Positions 49,481 through 57,623 of a stretch of 64,000 bases of DNA are shown piece by piece. The stretch comes from Haloechinothrix aidingensis (GTDB lineage Bacteria; Actinomycetota; Actinomycetes; Mycobacteriales; Pseudonocardiaceae). A program made the position numbers and the translations under genes. The DNA lies in assembly GCF_013450155.1 (NCBI RefSeq), contig NZ_JACCKD010000004.1:372001-436000 (forward strand). Reading direction: 5' to 3'. Below the pieces are notes generated by a model. It saw nothing but the letters and a program-made list of their open reading frames with translations. It was not told where the DNA came from and did not search any database. Each line of letters opens with the position of its first letter. The stretch's first letter is position 1.

Positions 49481-52036
49481 ATGCGCGTACTGGTTACCGG
49501 TGTCACCGAGCAGAGTGGATGGGCCGTAGCACGCAGGCTGCTTGCCGCCGGACACGAGGTCGTCGGCCTGGCATCGCGACCCCATCGCTACGTCGACCCG
49601 CGGGTGGAGCTCGTCGTCGGCGATCCGGGCGATGAGCGGGTATGCGCGCGGGCCGTGACGGGCTGCGCTGCCGTGGTGCACCTGCACTGGGTCCAGCCGC
49701 GGCGCGGTGACACCGGGCACGAGAACGTCCGGGCCGCCGGTCGCATCGCCAGGGCCGCTCGTGACGCGGGAGCACGGATCGTGCTGCCGTCCACATCCGA
49801 GCTCGGTCACGACAGCACCGGGACCGCGGGCAGACGCCGCAGTAGCGAAGCGCGCCTGCGCGCGATGGCCGAACAGGCAGTGCTCGCCTCCGGTGCGACG
49901 TCCGTGATCGTCCGCGCAGCACCACTGGCCGGTCGGCGGGCGGATGCCGCATCCTGCACCACGTTGGCTTCCCTGCTCCGCGCACCGGAGGGTGAGTCCT
50001 GGCAATTACTGCACAACGACGACTACGAGCGGTTCCTGACCGTGGCCGCCACATCCGCCGCCCGCGGCATCGTCGCACTCGCTTGCCGGGGCACGATCGA
50101 CCCGCCGACCGCACGCCGGATCCTGCGTGAGCACGGGGCACCCACATCGGCGCGCCGGGTCCCTGGAATACCGTGCCCACCGTCGCTCGATACGGCCGCA
50201 CTGAGCGAGGAATGGGAATTCCACTGTGGCTGGTCAGCGGCGGAGGTCGTCGAGGACCTCGCCCGCGGTCTGGTAGGACGCACACCCCGCCGCGACGGAG
50301 CCGTGCCGCTGCGTGGACGGATACCGCTGCCGTCGCATGTCATCCCGGCCCGGGTTCCCGCATCCGACGAGCACCCCCTCGAGGTCGCGGCTCCCGACGG
50401 GCTGGAGGGCGAGTTCGACGACCGAATCGACAGCCGCTTCCCGGTCTACACGGCCACCAACACGTCCGAGGCGTTGCCGGGGCCGATGACCCCGGCAACG
50501 ATCGACCTGCACGTGGGCGCGATCCGCCTGGCCAACGAGCAGATGGGCAGGATGCTCGCCTTCGACGGCCTGGCGATGGAGCAATGGAACAGCCGGGTGA
50601 TCAGCGTGTTCGGTCACCACGTCTACATCAATGTCTCCGTCGGTGTACTCACCGCCGAGAACATGCCCGGCTGGGACGAGGACAGCATCCGCTCCGACGT
50701 GTACGGCAACGTGCCCACCGACGTCGAGCTCCTTCCGCACGGCAGGCCGCCCATGCCGGAAGGACTCGCCGGGGTCAAGGCCACGGCGACCGTGATGGGC
50801 CGCGTGATCGCCACCGCACGCCGCTACCGCGCGTCGGCCGAGCACGTCTACGCCGCCGCGCACCGTGAGGCGCTCGGCTCGGAGGCGATCCTGGCGTTGA
50901 CCGACGAGCAGCTGGAGACCAGGGCACGGCTGTGGCGCGACCGGCTGGGCCACGCGTGGGCCGCCGCGGCGATCGGCGTGATGATGACCGGCGCGGCGAA
51001 GGCGATACACGAGCGCAAGCACCCCGGTGAGGAGCCGGCGATCGACGTGCGCGAGCTCGCTTCGGCGCGCACGATGCTCGGCGTGGAACGTCTTGCCGAG
51101 TACTTCCGGGCCGACGCGAAGCTGTGCGCGCTCGGCAAGGCCGGTGACGTCACAGGGGTGCGCGCGGCCTCGCCCGGCTTCGCCGCCGCGCTGGACGCCG
51201 AGCTCGATACGGTGGGGCACCGCGGTCCCGGGGAGTGCGAGCTGGCCAACCCGGTGTTCGCCGACCGTCCGGAGATGCTGGTGACCGCGGCGGCCAACGC
51301 GGCGAGCCTGCCCGTCGCCGACCGGAGCGAGCGGCCGCGCGGCCGGTCCAGCCGTACCGCCCGCATGACGGCGGGCGCCACCATCGCACGGGAACGGGCA
51401 CGCGACGCCGTCGTCCGCGTGAACCACTGCCTGCGGCTGGTACTGCGGGAGCGCGGGCGGCGGCTCGCGGCAGCCGGAGTGCTGCGAGAGATGGAGGACA
51501 TCTTCTACCTCAGCATGGAAGAGGCTTTTCACCCGCCGTCCGACGCCGCCGAGCGCGCGGCACGGCGACGCGGTGAGCGTGAGCGCCTCAGGGAGCTGTC
51601 GATGCCGGATGTGATCACCGGGCGCTGGGAGCCGACGCGGGACAGCGCGCGGCTGGCAGCCCAGGAACAGCTGAGTGGTCTCGGTGTCTGCGGCGGTGTC
51701 GTCGAGGGCCCCGTCAAGCTCGTGGCATCGGTCGACGACGAGATCGAACCCGGCGACGTCCTCGTCGCCTCGGTCACCGACACCGGACACACCGCGATGT
51801 TCGGCTACGCGGCTGCCGTGGTGACCGACCTCGGAGGCGCGGCGTCGCACGCGGCGATCGTGGCGCGCGAGTTCGGCATCCCGTGTGTCGTCGACACCAA
51901 GTGCGCCTCGGGCGCGCTCACCGACGGCCAGGCCGTGCGCGTGGACGGCTCCGCGGGCACGGTCACCGTCGTCGGCAGGGACGACGCTGTGGGTACCGAC
52001 TCCGGCGAGGTCGCTACCGAGGGGCGGGCGCGGTAG
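49481..52036 (+). CDS. NAD-epimerase domain fused to PEP-utilising (mobile His) domain
   Basis: An 851-residue protein. Residues 1 to about 230 are a short Rossmann domain ('VLVTGVTEQSGWAVARRLLAAGHEVVGLA', 'VVHLHWV'). A helical middle (about 330-700, 'AIRLANEQMGRMLAFDGLAMEQWNSRV', 'CLRLVLRERGRRLAAAGVLREMEDIFYLSMEEA') resembles the linker of rifampin phosphotransferase-type enzymes. The C terminus is the swivelling phosphohistidine domain 'GGAASHAAIVAREFGIPCVVDT' with His790. No ATP-grasp domain is present. The architecture is like that of mycobacterial Rv2047c, whose function is unknown. It overlaps the phosphatase gene by 23 bp at its 3-prime end, convergently. Confidence 0.85.
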   Translation: MRVLVTGVTEQSGWAVARRLLAAGHEVVGLASRPHRYVDPRVELVVGDPGDERVCARAVTGCAAVVHLHWVQPRRGDTGHENVRAAGRIARAARDAGARIVLPSTSELGHDSTGTAGRRRSSEARLRAMAEQAVLASGATSVIVRAAPLAGRRADAASCTTLASLLRAPEGESWQLLHNDDYERFLTVAATSAARGIVALACRGTIDPPTARRILREHGAPTSARRVPGIPCPPSLDTAALSEEWEFHCGWSAAEVVEDLARGLVGRTPRRDGAVPLRGRIPLPSHVIPARVPASDEHPLEVAAPDGLEGEFDDRIDSRFPVYTATNTSEALPGPMTPATIDLHVGAIRLANEQMGRMLAFDGLAMEQWNSRVISVFGHHVYINVSVGVLTAENMPGWDEDSIRSDVYGNVPTDVELLPHGRPPMPEGLAGVKATATVMGRVIATARRYRASAEHVYAAAHREALGSEAILALTDEQLETRARLWRDRLGHAWAAAAIGVMMTGAAKAIHERKHPGEEPAIDVRELASARTMLGVERLAEYFRADAKLCALGKAGDVTGVRAASPGFAAALDAELDTVGHRGPGECELANPVFADRPEMLVTAAANAASLPVADRSERPRGRSSRTARMTAGATIARERARDAVVRVNHCLRLVLRERGRRLAAAGVLREMEDIFYLSMEEAFHPPSDAAERAARRRGERERLRELSMPDVITGRWEPTRDSARLAAQEQLSGLGVCGGVVEGPVKLVASVDDEIEPGDVLVASVTDTGHTAMFGYAAAVVTDLGGAASHAAIVAREFGIPCVVDTKCASGALTDGQAVRVDGSAGTVTVVGRDDAVGTDSGEVATEGRAR

Positions 52037-52784
52037 CCGTGGGCGCGGGTTCCACCAGCGCCTCTCGCAGGCGGTCGAGCTCGGACTCGCGCATCCCGTG
52101 ACGAACGAGCCACTCGGCACCGCCGCCGTACTTCTCCCGCATCATGGCGACGAAGCGCCGCATCACGGCCGGATCGGCGCTGAGCACTCCGGTGCCGACG
52201 GCGGGAAGGCGTTCGTAGGACGGCAGGCGTACCAGCCGTGCCCTGATGCTCTCCAGCCTCCTACCGGTGAGCGCGTAGTCCTGCACGATGCTCTCGGCAG
52301 GTACGCCGACGGCGTCGAGCAGCACCGCCGCGAGCACACCGGTACGGTCCTTGCCGCCTGCGCAATGGAACACCACGGCGTGCCGGTCCCGATCGGCGAT
52401 GATGCGCGCCGCCGCGACGATGGACTCCTCGCTTCCCCTGAGCATGCCGGCGTAGAGCGCGGTCAGATCCGTCCCTCGCGAGTCGGGGACCACATCGTCC
52501 GGCCGCGCGTTCTCCCCGCGGATGGGCAGGTTGATCCTGCGCACCCCGGTACCGGTAAGCAAGCCGTATCCCTCGCGCCGTACCTCGTTCGGCAGGCGCA
52601 GATCGATCACCGTACGCAGCCCGAGGCGGTCGAGCCAGGTCCGCAAGTCGCTGTCGGTCAGCTCCTGCAGCGTACTGGAACGGAACGCGAGCCCGGTGCG
52701 CGTGCGGTAACCGTCCCCTGCCGGCAGGCCACCGAGATCGCGCACGTTGTCGATACTCGCGAAGTTCACCCAGCGCGGTGCCAT
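52014..52784 (-). CDS. Tyrosine/dual-specificity protein phosphatase (PtpB-like)
   Basis: A 256-residue phosphatase of the Y_phosphatase3 family. 'NFASIDNVRDLGGLPAGDG', 'LAFRSSTLQELT', 'VIDLRLPNEV' and the P-loop 'VFHCAGGKDRTGVLAAVLLDAVGV' (C-x5-R-T) are present. These enzymes dephosphorylate proteins or phosphoinositides; mycobacterial PtpB is secreted by an unknown route. No signal peptide is seen. It is divergent from the winged-helix gene across the second TAGAT palindrome. Confidence 0.9.
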   Translation of the reverse strand: MAPRWVNFASIDNVRDLGGLPAGDGYRTRTGLAFRSSTLQELTDSDLRTWLDRLGLRTVIDLRLPNEVRREGYGLLTGTGVRRINLPIRGENARPDDVVPDSRGTDLTALYAGMLRGSEESIVAAARIIADRDRHAVVFHCAGGKDRTGVLAAVLLDAVGVPAESIVQDYALTGRRLESIRARLVRLPSYERLPAVGTGVLSADPAVMRRFVAMMREKYGGGAEWLVRHGMRESELDRLREALVEPAPTATAPAPR

Positions 52785-52863
52785 CGTCGCCTCCCAGGAG
52801 TGCAGCGCTGCCTGTCATCGCGATCCTGCTGCGTACCCGATGTTACAGCTTTACATATTAGTA

Positions 52864-52874
52864 TAGATTATCTA
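52864..52874. promoter_or_regulatory. TAGATNATCTA palindrome in the phosphatase/winged-helix promoter
   Basis: TAGATTATCTA is an 11-bp perfect palindrome with the same core as the site at 49410-49420, set in the most AT-rich stretch of this region. It lies 80 bp before the phosphatase start and 76 bp before the winged-helix gene. Confidence 0.65.
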
Positions 52875-52949
52875 AATTAAATAGCTGAAAGTGTGATCCG
52901 TCACCGTGCCGCGCGACCGCGGTCACGGCAGCGTCAGCGTGGAGAGTCC

Positions 52950-53561
52950 ATGTCAGATCTAGAGGTACTGCGCATCATCGGTGTGAAGGGGCGTGTCACG
53001 CCCGAGACGGTCAGTGCGAGCCTGGGAGCCGACAGCTCCGGGATCGACGAGCGCTGCCGGGCTCTCGTGGCGAGCGGGCACTGTGTCGAGACACCGGGAG
53101 GGTTACGCATCTCCCCCAGTGGCAAGGAGTACCTTGCCGAGCTGCTCGAGCGCGAGCGGGCGGATGTCGACGTCAACGCCATGAGCCAGGCCTACGAGGA
53201 GTTCGCAGGCTACAACGGCGAGCTCAAGAGCATCATCACCGCGTGGCAGATGAAGGACGCCGACACACCCAACGACCACTCCGACGAGTCGTACGACGCC
53301 GAGGTACTGAGCAGGCTCACCGACCTGCACCGGCGCGTACGTCCGCTGCTGGAACGGTTCGGCGCGCTGGCACCGCGGCTCGCCCGCTACCGTGACCGCC
53401 TCGATCTCGCCGTCGACAAGGTCGCGGCAGGCGAGCACAGCTGGGTGGCACGGCCGATCATGGATAGTTACCACACGGTATGGTTCGAGCTGCACGAAGA
53501 TCTGATCGCGCTGTGCGGACTGTCGAGGCAGGACGAGGCCGCCTCGGGCCGTGCCCAGTAA
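52950..53561 (+). CDS. Winged-helix protein of unknown function
   Basis: A 203-residue protein. The first about 65 residues look like a winged helix ('EVLRIIGVKGRVTPETVSASLGADSSGIDERCRALVASGHCVETPGGLRISPSGKEYL'). The rest is helical with charged heptads ('LTDLHRRVRPLLERFGALAPRLARYRDRLDLAVDKVAAGE'). I do not recognise a family for the whole. The setting between two incomplete PEP-utilising enzymes and a FadR-type regulator suggests a regulator or adaptor for that group. GGAGAG precedes ATG 52950. Confidence 0.7.
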   Translation: MSDLEVLRIIGVKGRVTPETVSASLGADSSGIDERCRALVASGHCVETPGGLRISPSGKEYLAELLERERADVDVNAMSQAYEEFAGYNGELKSIITAWQMKDADTPNDHSDESYDAEVLSRLTDLHRRVRPLLERFGALAPRLARYRDRLDLAVDKVAAGEHSWVARPIMDSYHTVWFELHEDLIALCGLSRQDEAASGRAQ

Positions 53562-53589
53562 CCGGCCCAGTGACCGGCCCAGTGACCGG
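53554..53589 (+). repeat. 12-bp tandem repeat, three copies
   Basis: CCCAGTRACCGG occurs three times head to tail (53554-53565, 53566-53577, 53578-53589), followed by a decayed fourth copy. It spans the end of the winged-helix gene and the gap before the FadR-type gene. A related pattern (CCGGTAACCGGGCCGG) lies at about 62179-62194. Confidence 0.6.
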
Positions 53590-53613
53590 CCTCGTGACAG
53601 CAGGGGAGGAACC

Positions 53614-54384
53614 ATGTCGGGATGGCCCACGAACAGCACCCGCGTCCAGCCGAAGAAGGCCGCGGACCTGGTCGCCAACCACATCCGGCTGATGATCGCG
53701 CGCGGGGAGGTCGGTGACGGCGAGTGGCTGCCGACGGAGGCCCGGCTGATGGAACAGTTCGGCGTCTCCCGCCCGACCCTTCGCGAGGCGTTCCGGCTGC
53801 TCGAGGCCGACTCGCTCATCACCATCCGCCGCGGGCCTCCCGGCGGCGCGAAGGTCACGATCCCCGGACCCGAGGCCGCGGCCTCGCAGTTCGCCATGCT
53901 CCTGACGCTGTCGAAGACCACGATCCAGGACGTCTACGACGCCAGGATGGTGATCGAACCGGCCGCGGCGCACGAGCTGGCCAGGCGGGGCAGCGCGGCA
54001 GGCAGGCGCGCGCTGGCTGACGAGCTGGAGAATACCCGTCTGCTGGCAGACAAACCGGCCGAGTTCGGAGCAGCGACCGTACGCTTCCACCAGCGCCTCG
54101 TGGAGCTGTCCGGGAACAAGACCCTGGCCACCGTTGTCGGGATGCTCGCCGAGATCGTCTCCCGGCACGTCACCAAGCTCACCGAGGAGGCGCCCGCCCC
54201 CGACGAGGAGCGCATCTCCCGCAACCACGGTGCTGTCCGCGCGTACGAGCGTCTCGTCGAGCTCGTTCAGGCGCGCGACGGCCAAGCAGCCGAGCAGTAC
54301 TGGCGCAAGCACATGCGCTCGGTCCGCCCGCACATGCTCGGCAGCGCGACCGGCGAGATACAGGTGGTGGACCTGCTGTACTGA
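53614..54384 (+). CDS. GntR-family (FadR subfamily) transcriptional regulator
   Basis: A 256-residue regulator. The N-terminal GntR winged helix reads 'ADLVANHIRLMIARGEVGDGEWLPTEARLMEQFGVSRPTLREAFRLLEADSLITIRRGPPGGAKV'. The C-terminal FCD domain ('DVYDARMVIEPAAAHELARRG', 'FHQRLVELSGNKTLATVVGML', 'HGAVRAYERLVELVQARDGQAAEQYWRKHM') carries the usual D/H metal residues. Ligands of the subfamily are acyl-CoAs or organic acids. GGGGAGGA precedes ATG 53614. It is the best local candidate to bind the two TAGATNATCTA palindromes. Confidence 0.9.
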   Translation: MSGWPTNSTRVQPKKAADLVANHIRLMIARGEVGDGEWLPTEARLMEQFGVSRPTLREAFRLLEADSLITIRRGPPGGAKVTIPGPEAAASQFAMLLTLSKTTIQDVYDARMVIEPAAAHELARRGSAAGRRALADELENTRLLADKPAEFGAATVRFHQRLVELSGNKTLATVVGMLAEIVSRHVTKLTEEAPAPDEERISRNHGAVRAYERLVELVQARDGQAAEQYWRKHMRSVRPHMLGSATGEIQVVDLLY

Positions 54385-54405
54385 ACGGCCCGCTCCCCCG
54401 CCGTA

Positions 54406-56118
54406 TCAGCCGGAGCCCCGTTCCTGTCCGGTCACGCACTCCACAGCCGACAGCAACGCGGGCGCGGCGTGTTCGACCACGATGAACTCCAGTCCCGCTT
54501 CCACAGCCGCGTGAACACCCTCATCGGTCTCCAGGACAGCGCCGCGGGCACCCCGTGCGGCACGCAGGGCGGGCCGCCACTGCTCACCAGCGTCGTCCAG
54601 ATCCGCAGGCTCGTACCCACCGACCTGTGCCGGGTCGAACGTGCTCGCGCGGTACACCGCGAGCGGCGCCTTCCGCGCAGCCCACTCACCGATCCGTAGT
54701 ACGTCCGGCATCGTCGTCTCGTCGATGGCGTCCCCTGCGTGCGTTCCCGCCCACACGACGCCGGTCGCCCCGTCGACGGTGACGTCGCGACCGGCGAGGC
54801 CGTCCACGGTTCCCGCCCCGCAACCCACCACGCAGGGGCGACCGATCTCCCTGCTCACCACCGCGGCGTGGGACGTGGCACCACCGAGCTCGGTGACCAC
54901 GGCGCGGGCCGCGAGCATGCCGTGGAAGTCCTCCGGGCTGGTCGTCGACCGCACCAGGATCACGTCATCGCCGTCGTCGGCGCGTTTCTCCGCCTCATCC
55001 GGGTCGGTGACCACCTGCCCGGAGGCCAGACCCTGGCACGCGGCCTCGCCACTGGCCAGTGCCGATCCCGCGTGCCGGTCGGACAGCTCGGGTTCGAGCA
55101 GCAGCCGCAGCTGCTCGGCACTGACCCTGCGCAGTGCCTCCGTCTCCCCGATCAGCCCTTCGCCTGCCATCGCCACCGCGGAGCGCACCGCGGCGCGTGG
55201 GGTGCGTTTGGCCGACCGCGCCTGCAACAACCACAACGTGCCCGACTCCACCGTGAACTCGATGTCCTGGATGTCCCGGCCGTCGCGTTCGAGCTCCTCG
55301 GCAGCCGCGAGCAGGCGCGCGTACACCTCGGGTTGCGACTCGGCGAGCGCGGTCAACGGCTCCGGCGTGACGCGCCCGGCGACCACGTCCTCGCCCTGCC
55401 CGCCGACCAGCCACTCGCCCCACACCGGGCCCTCTCCCGTGCTCGGGTCCCTGCTGAACAGCACGCCGGTGCCGGACCGGCCGTCCCGGTTACCGAAGAC
55501 CATCGCCTGCACGGTGACCGAGGTCCCCGAGGTGTCGTCGATGCCTCGGTTGCGCCGGTAGGCACGTGCCCGTGGCGACTCCCAGGAGTCGAACACCGCC
55601 GCGATCGCCGCCCACAGCTGCTCCCACGGATCCTCGGGTACCGCACCGCCCGGATCGCCGAGCACGATCTCGCGGTACTGCTCGACGAACCGCCGGTGCG
55701 TGTCGTGCGCGTAGTGCGCACTGCCCACCTCGCCTGCGAGCACGCGCTCGACCGTGGCGTTGATGCCGAGGTCCAGGACGGTGTCCATCATCCCCGGCAT
55801 GCTCACCGCGGCCCCGGACCGCACCGACACCAGAAGCGGGCGTTCCGCCCCGCCGAACCGGCGTCCGGTGTCTGCTTCGAGGAAGCGGATCCCTTCCCGT
55901 ACCTTCTCGTCCAGCCAGCCGGGCAGCCGCCGCCCGGCTGCGACGTACTCGGCGCAGCATGCCGTGGTCACCGTGAACGCGGGCGGGGCGGGGAGGCCGA
56001 GCGCACGCATCCGGTTGAGGCTCCATGCCTTCCCACCGATCGCTTCCCGCGGCAGCAGGCACGTACCGTCCAGCCACGCGACAGCAGGACGGGTGCCGGT
56101 CGGATCCGTCGTGGTCAT
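54406..56118 (-). CDS. ppdK: Truncated pyruvate phosphate dikinase (ATP-grasp and phosphohistidine domains only)
   Basis: A 570-residue protein. The ATP-grasp half of PPDK has 'EAIGGKAWSLNRMRALGLPAPPAFTVTT', 'LLVSVRSGAAVSMPGMMDTVLDLGIN', 'VQAMVFGNRDGRSGTGVLFSRDPSTGEG' and 'DIEFTVESGTLWLLQAR'. The phosphohistidine domain is 'TELGGATSHAAVVSREIGRPCVVGCGAG' with His417. The PEP/pyruvate-binding TIM barrel that normally follows (over 300 residues) is absent; about 120 unrelated residues end the protein. Similar short PPDKs exist in mycobacteria. Without the barrel it could phosphorylate its own His and pass the phosphate to another acceptor. GAAGGAG precedes ATG 56118. Confidence 0.88.
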   Translation of the reverse strand: MTTTDPTGTRPAVAWLDGTCLLPREAIGGKAWSLNRMRALGLPAPPAFTVTTACCAEYVAAGRRLPGWLDEKVREGIRFLEADTGRRFGGAERPLLVSVRSGAAVSMPGMMDTVLDLGINATVERVLAGEVGSAHYAHDTHRRFVEQYREIVLGDPGGAVPEDPWEQLWAAIAAVFDSWESPRARAYRRNRGIDDTSGTSVTVQAMVFGNRDGRSGTGVLFSRDPSTGEGPVWGEWLVGGQGEDVVAGRVTPEPLTALAESQPEVYARLLAAAEELERDGRDIQDIEFTVESGTLWLLQARSAKRTPRAAVRSAVAMAGEGLIGETEALRRVSAEQLRLLLEPELSDRHAGSALASGEAACQGLASGQVVTDPDEAEKRADDGDDVILVRSTTSPEDFHGMLAARAVVTELGGATSHAAVVSREIGRPCVVGCGAGTVDGLAGRDVTVDGATGVVWAGTHAGDAIDETTMPDVLRIGEWAARKAPLAVYRASTFDPAQVGGYEPADLDDAGEQWRPALRAARGARGAVLETDEGVHAAVEAGLEFIVVEHAAPALLSAVECVTGQERGSG

Positions 56119-56174
56119 CGGGTCTCCTTCGTGGGTGTACGGGGTCAACGAAGCTACCGTGGTCGCGGCAACGG

Positions 56175-57608
56175 TCACCAGGCGCGGCGCACCAGCGTCA
56201 CGGAGTCGACGAGCCGACCGCTACCGGCGTCCACCGACCGCAACCGCAGGCTCGTCCGGCCGTCGGTGTCGCGGGCGGTGGCCTCACCGCAGATCACCAC
56301 GGGAGACAGCTCGTCGGTGACCGCGGACCAGAACGCCGTCTCCGGCACCCGCAGCCCGAAGTCCGTTCCGGTGTAGTGGGTCAGGGCCGATCCCGGTTCC
56401 GTGGCGCGATCCGGGATGCGCTCGTCCTCCTCGGACAGTCCCGACACGATGTACGTCGTGCCGTCGGCCTCGGGATCGACGGTGGCTCCGCGCCGGGCGT
56501 CGGCGGTGACGTCACCGCCGCGGATCGGGTGAGTGCGCTCGTAGAGATGGTTGTGCCCGTTGACGACGAGGTCGACGCGGTACCGGTCGAACAGCGGTGA
56601 CCAGCGATCCCGCACCCCGGCATCGGAGCCGTGCCGGAAGGACGAGCAGTAGGCACAGTGGTGGAATCCCACGACGATCCAGTCCACGCTGTCGCTGTCC
56701 CGGTAGTCAGCCAGCGTGGCAGCGAGCCAGTCCTCCTGGGCCCCGCCCAGGTAGTCCCGGTTGCGCGGCAGCTCGGCGCTCGCGTCGTTCGCGTCCAGGG
56801 CGACGACGGCCACGTTGCCGACCTGCAGCGACCAGCTCGCGCCCGGCAGGCCGGGTGCCCCGTTGGCAGGCAGGGAGAACCGCGCGAAGTACGACGCGTA
56901 GCCGAGCTCGGTGCCGTCGACCTCCATCTCGTGGTTGCCCAGTACGGGCATCCACGGGATGCGGGAGGACACCGGCTGCACGCCGGACAGCCACGCGTCC
57001 CACTCGGCAGGGGCGTAGCGACCCGGGTCATCGGCCCACAGCGTCTCGAAAGCACGGATCCCCCCGGTGTCCGAGGCGTACGACAGGTCACCGACGTGCA
57101 GGTGCAGGTCGGGGTCGAAGCCGGCGATCGTGCGCAGTACGGGCGCCATGCGGTTGTCGTAGGTCCCCTGATCGCCGAACGCCGTGAACCGCACGGTACG
57201 GCCATTGCCGCCATGGCCGTTCCACGCGGTCCTGAAGGTGAGCTCCTCGCTCCGCGCACCATCGTGGGCAGCGCGGTAGTAGTAGGTCTCGTCCGGGTCG
57301 AGCCCGGACAGCCGGACGTGGTGCTGGACGGCGCGCACACCGGGTGCCGATGTGGAGTCGGCGGGGACGATCTCGCCCAGCTCGCCCGTGCTGTCACCGA
57401 GCAGCAGGCGCGGCCTGCTCACCGACTCCGGCGTGTGCCACGAGACAGCCATCTCGCGGCGCGGATCCGTCCCGTAGGTGAGGTGGATCCCGCCGGGAGC
57501 CTGCGTGGCGTATCCGGGCCGCTGCCACAGCAACGGCCCCGTGGCCGCCGCTCCACCAAGCAGTGTCGCCCCTCTCAGGAACGATCTCCGATCCACGTGC
57601 ACGGTCAT
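56175..57608 (-). CDS. Tat-exported purple-acid-phosphatase-like metallophosphoesterase
   Basis: A 477-residue secreted enzyme with a twin-arginine signal (DRRSFLRGATLLGGAAATG, about 6-24). A fibronectin-like N-terminal domain ('IHLTYGTDPRREMAVSWHT', 'LSGLDPDETYYYRA') is followed by the metal-binding blocks 'FTAFGDQGTYD', 'HVGDLSYASD', 'VLGNHEME', 'VVGFHHCAYCSS' and 'VVNGHNHLYERTHP'. It hydrolyses phosphate esters outside the cell. The gene follows the flavoprotein gene after 15 bp, so it is probably in the same operon as the ABC importer. Confidence 0.92.
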   Translation of the reverse strand: MTVHVDRRSFLRGATLLGGAAATGPLLWQRPGYATQAPGGIHLTYGTDPRREMAVSWHTPESVSRPRLLLGDSTGELGEIVPADSTSAPGVRAVQHHVRLSGLDPDETYYYRAAHDGARSEELTFRTAWNGHGGNGRTVRFTAFGDQGTYDNRMAPVLRTIAGFDPDLHLHVGDLSYASDTGGIRAFETLWADDPGRYAPAEWDAWLSGVQPVSSRIPWMPVLGNHEMEVDGTELGYASYFARFSLPANGAPGLPGASWSLQVGNVAVVALDANDASAELPRNRDYLGGAQEDWLAATLADYRDSDSVDWIVVGFHHCAYCSSFRHGSDAGVRDRWSPLFDRYRVDLVVNGHNHLYERTHPIRGGDVTADARRGATVDPEADGTTYIVSGLSEEDERIPDRATEPGSALTHYTGTDFGLRVPETAFWSAVTDELSPVVICGEATARDTDGRTSLRLRSVDAGSGRLVDSVTLVRRAW

Positions 57609-57623
57609 GGCTCGTCCTTTCGT

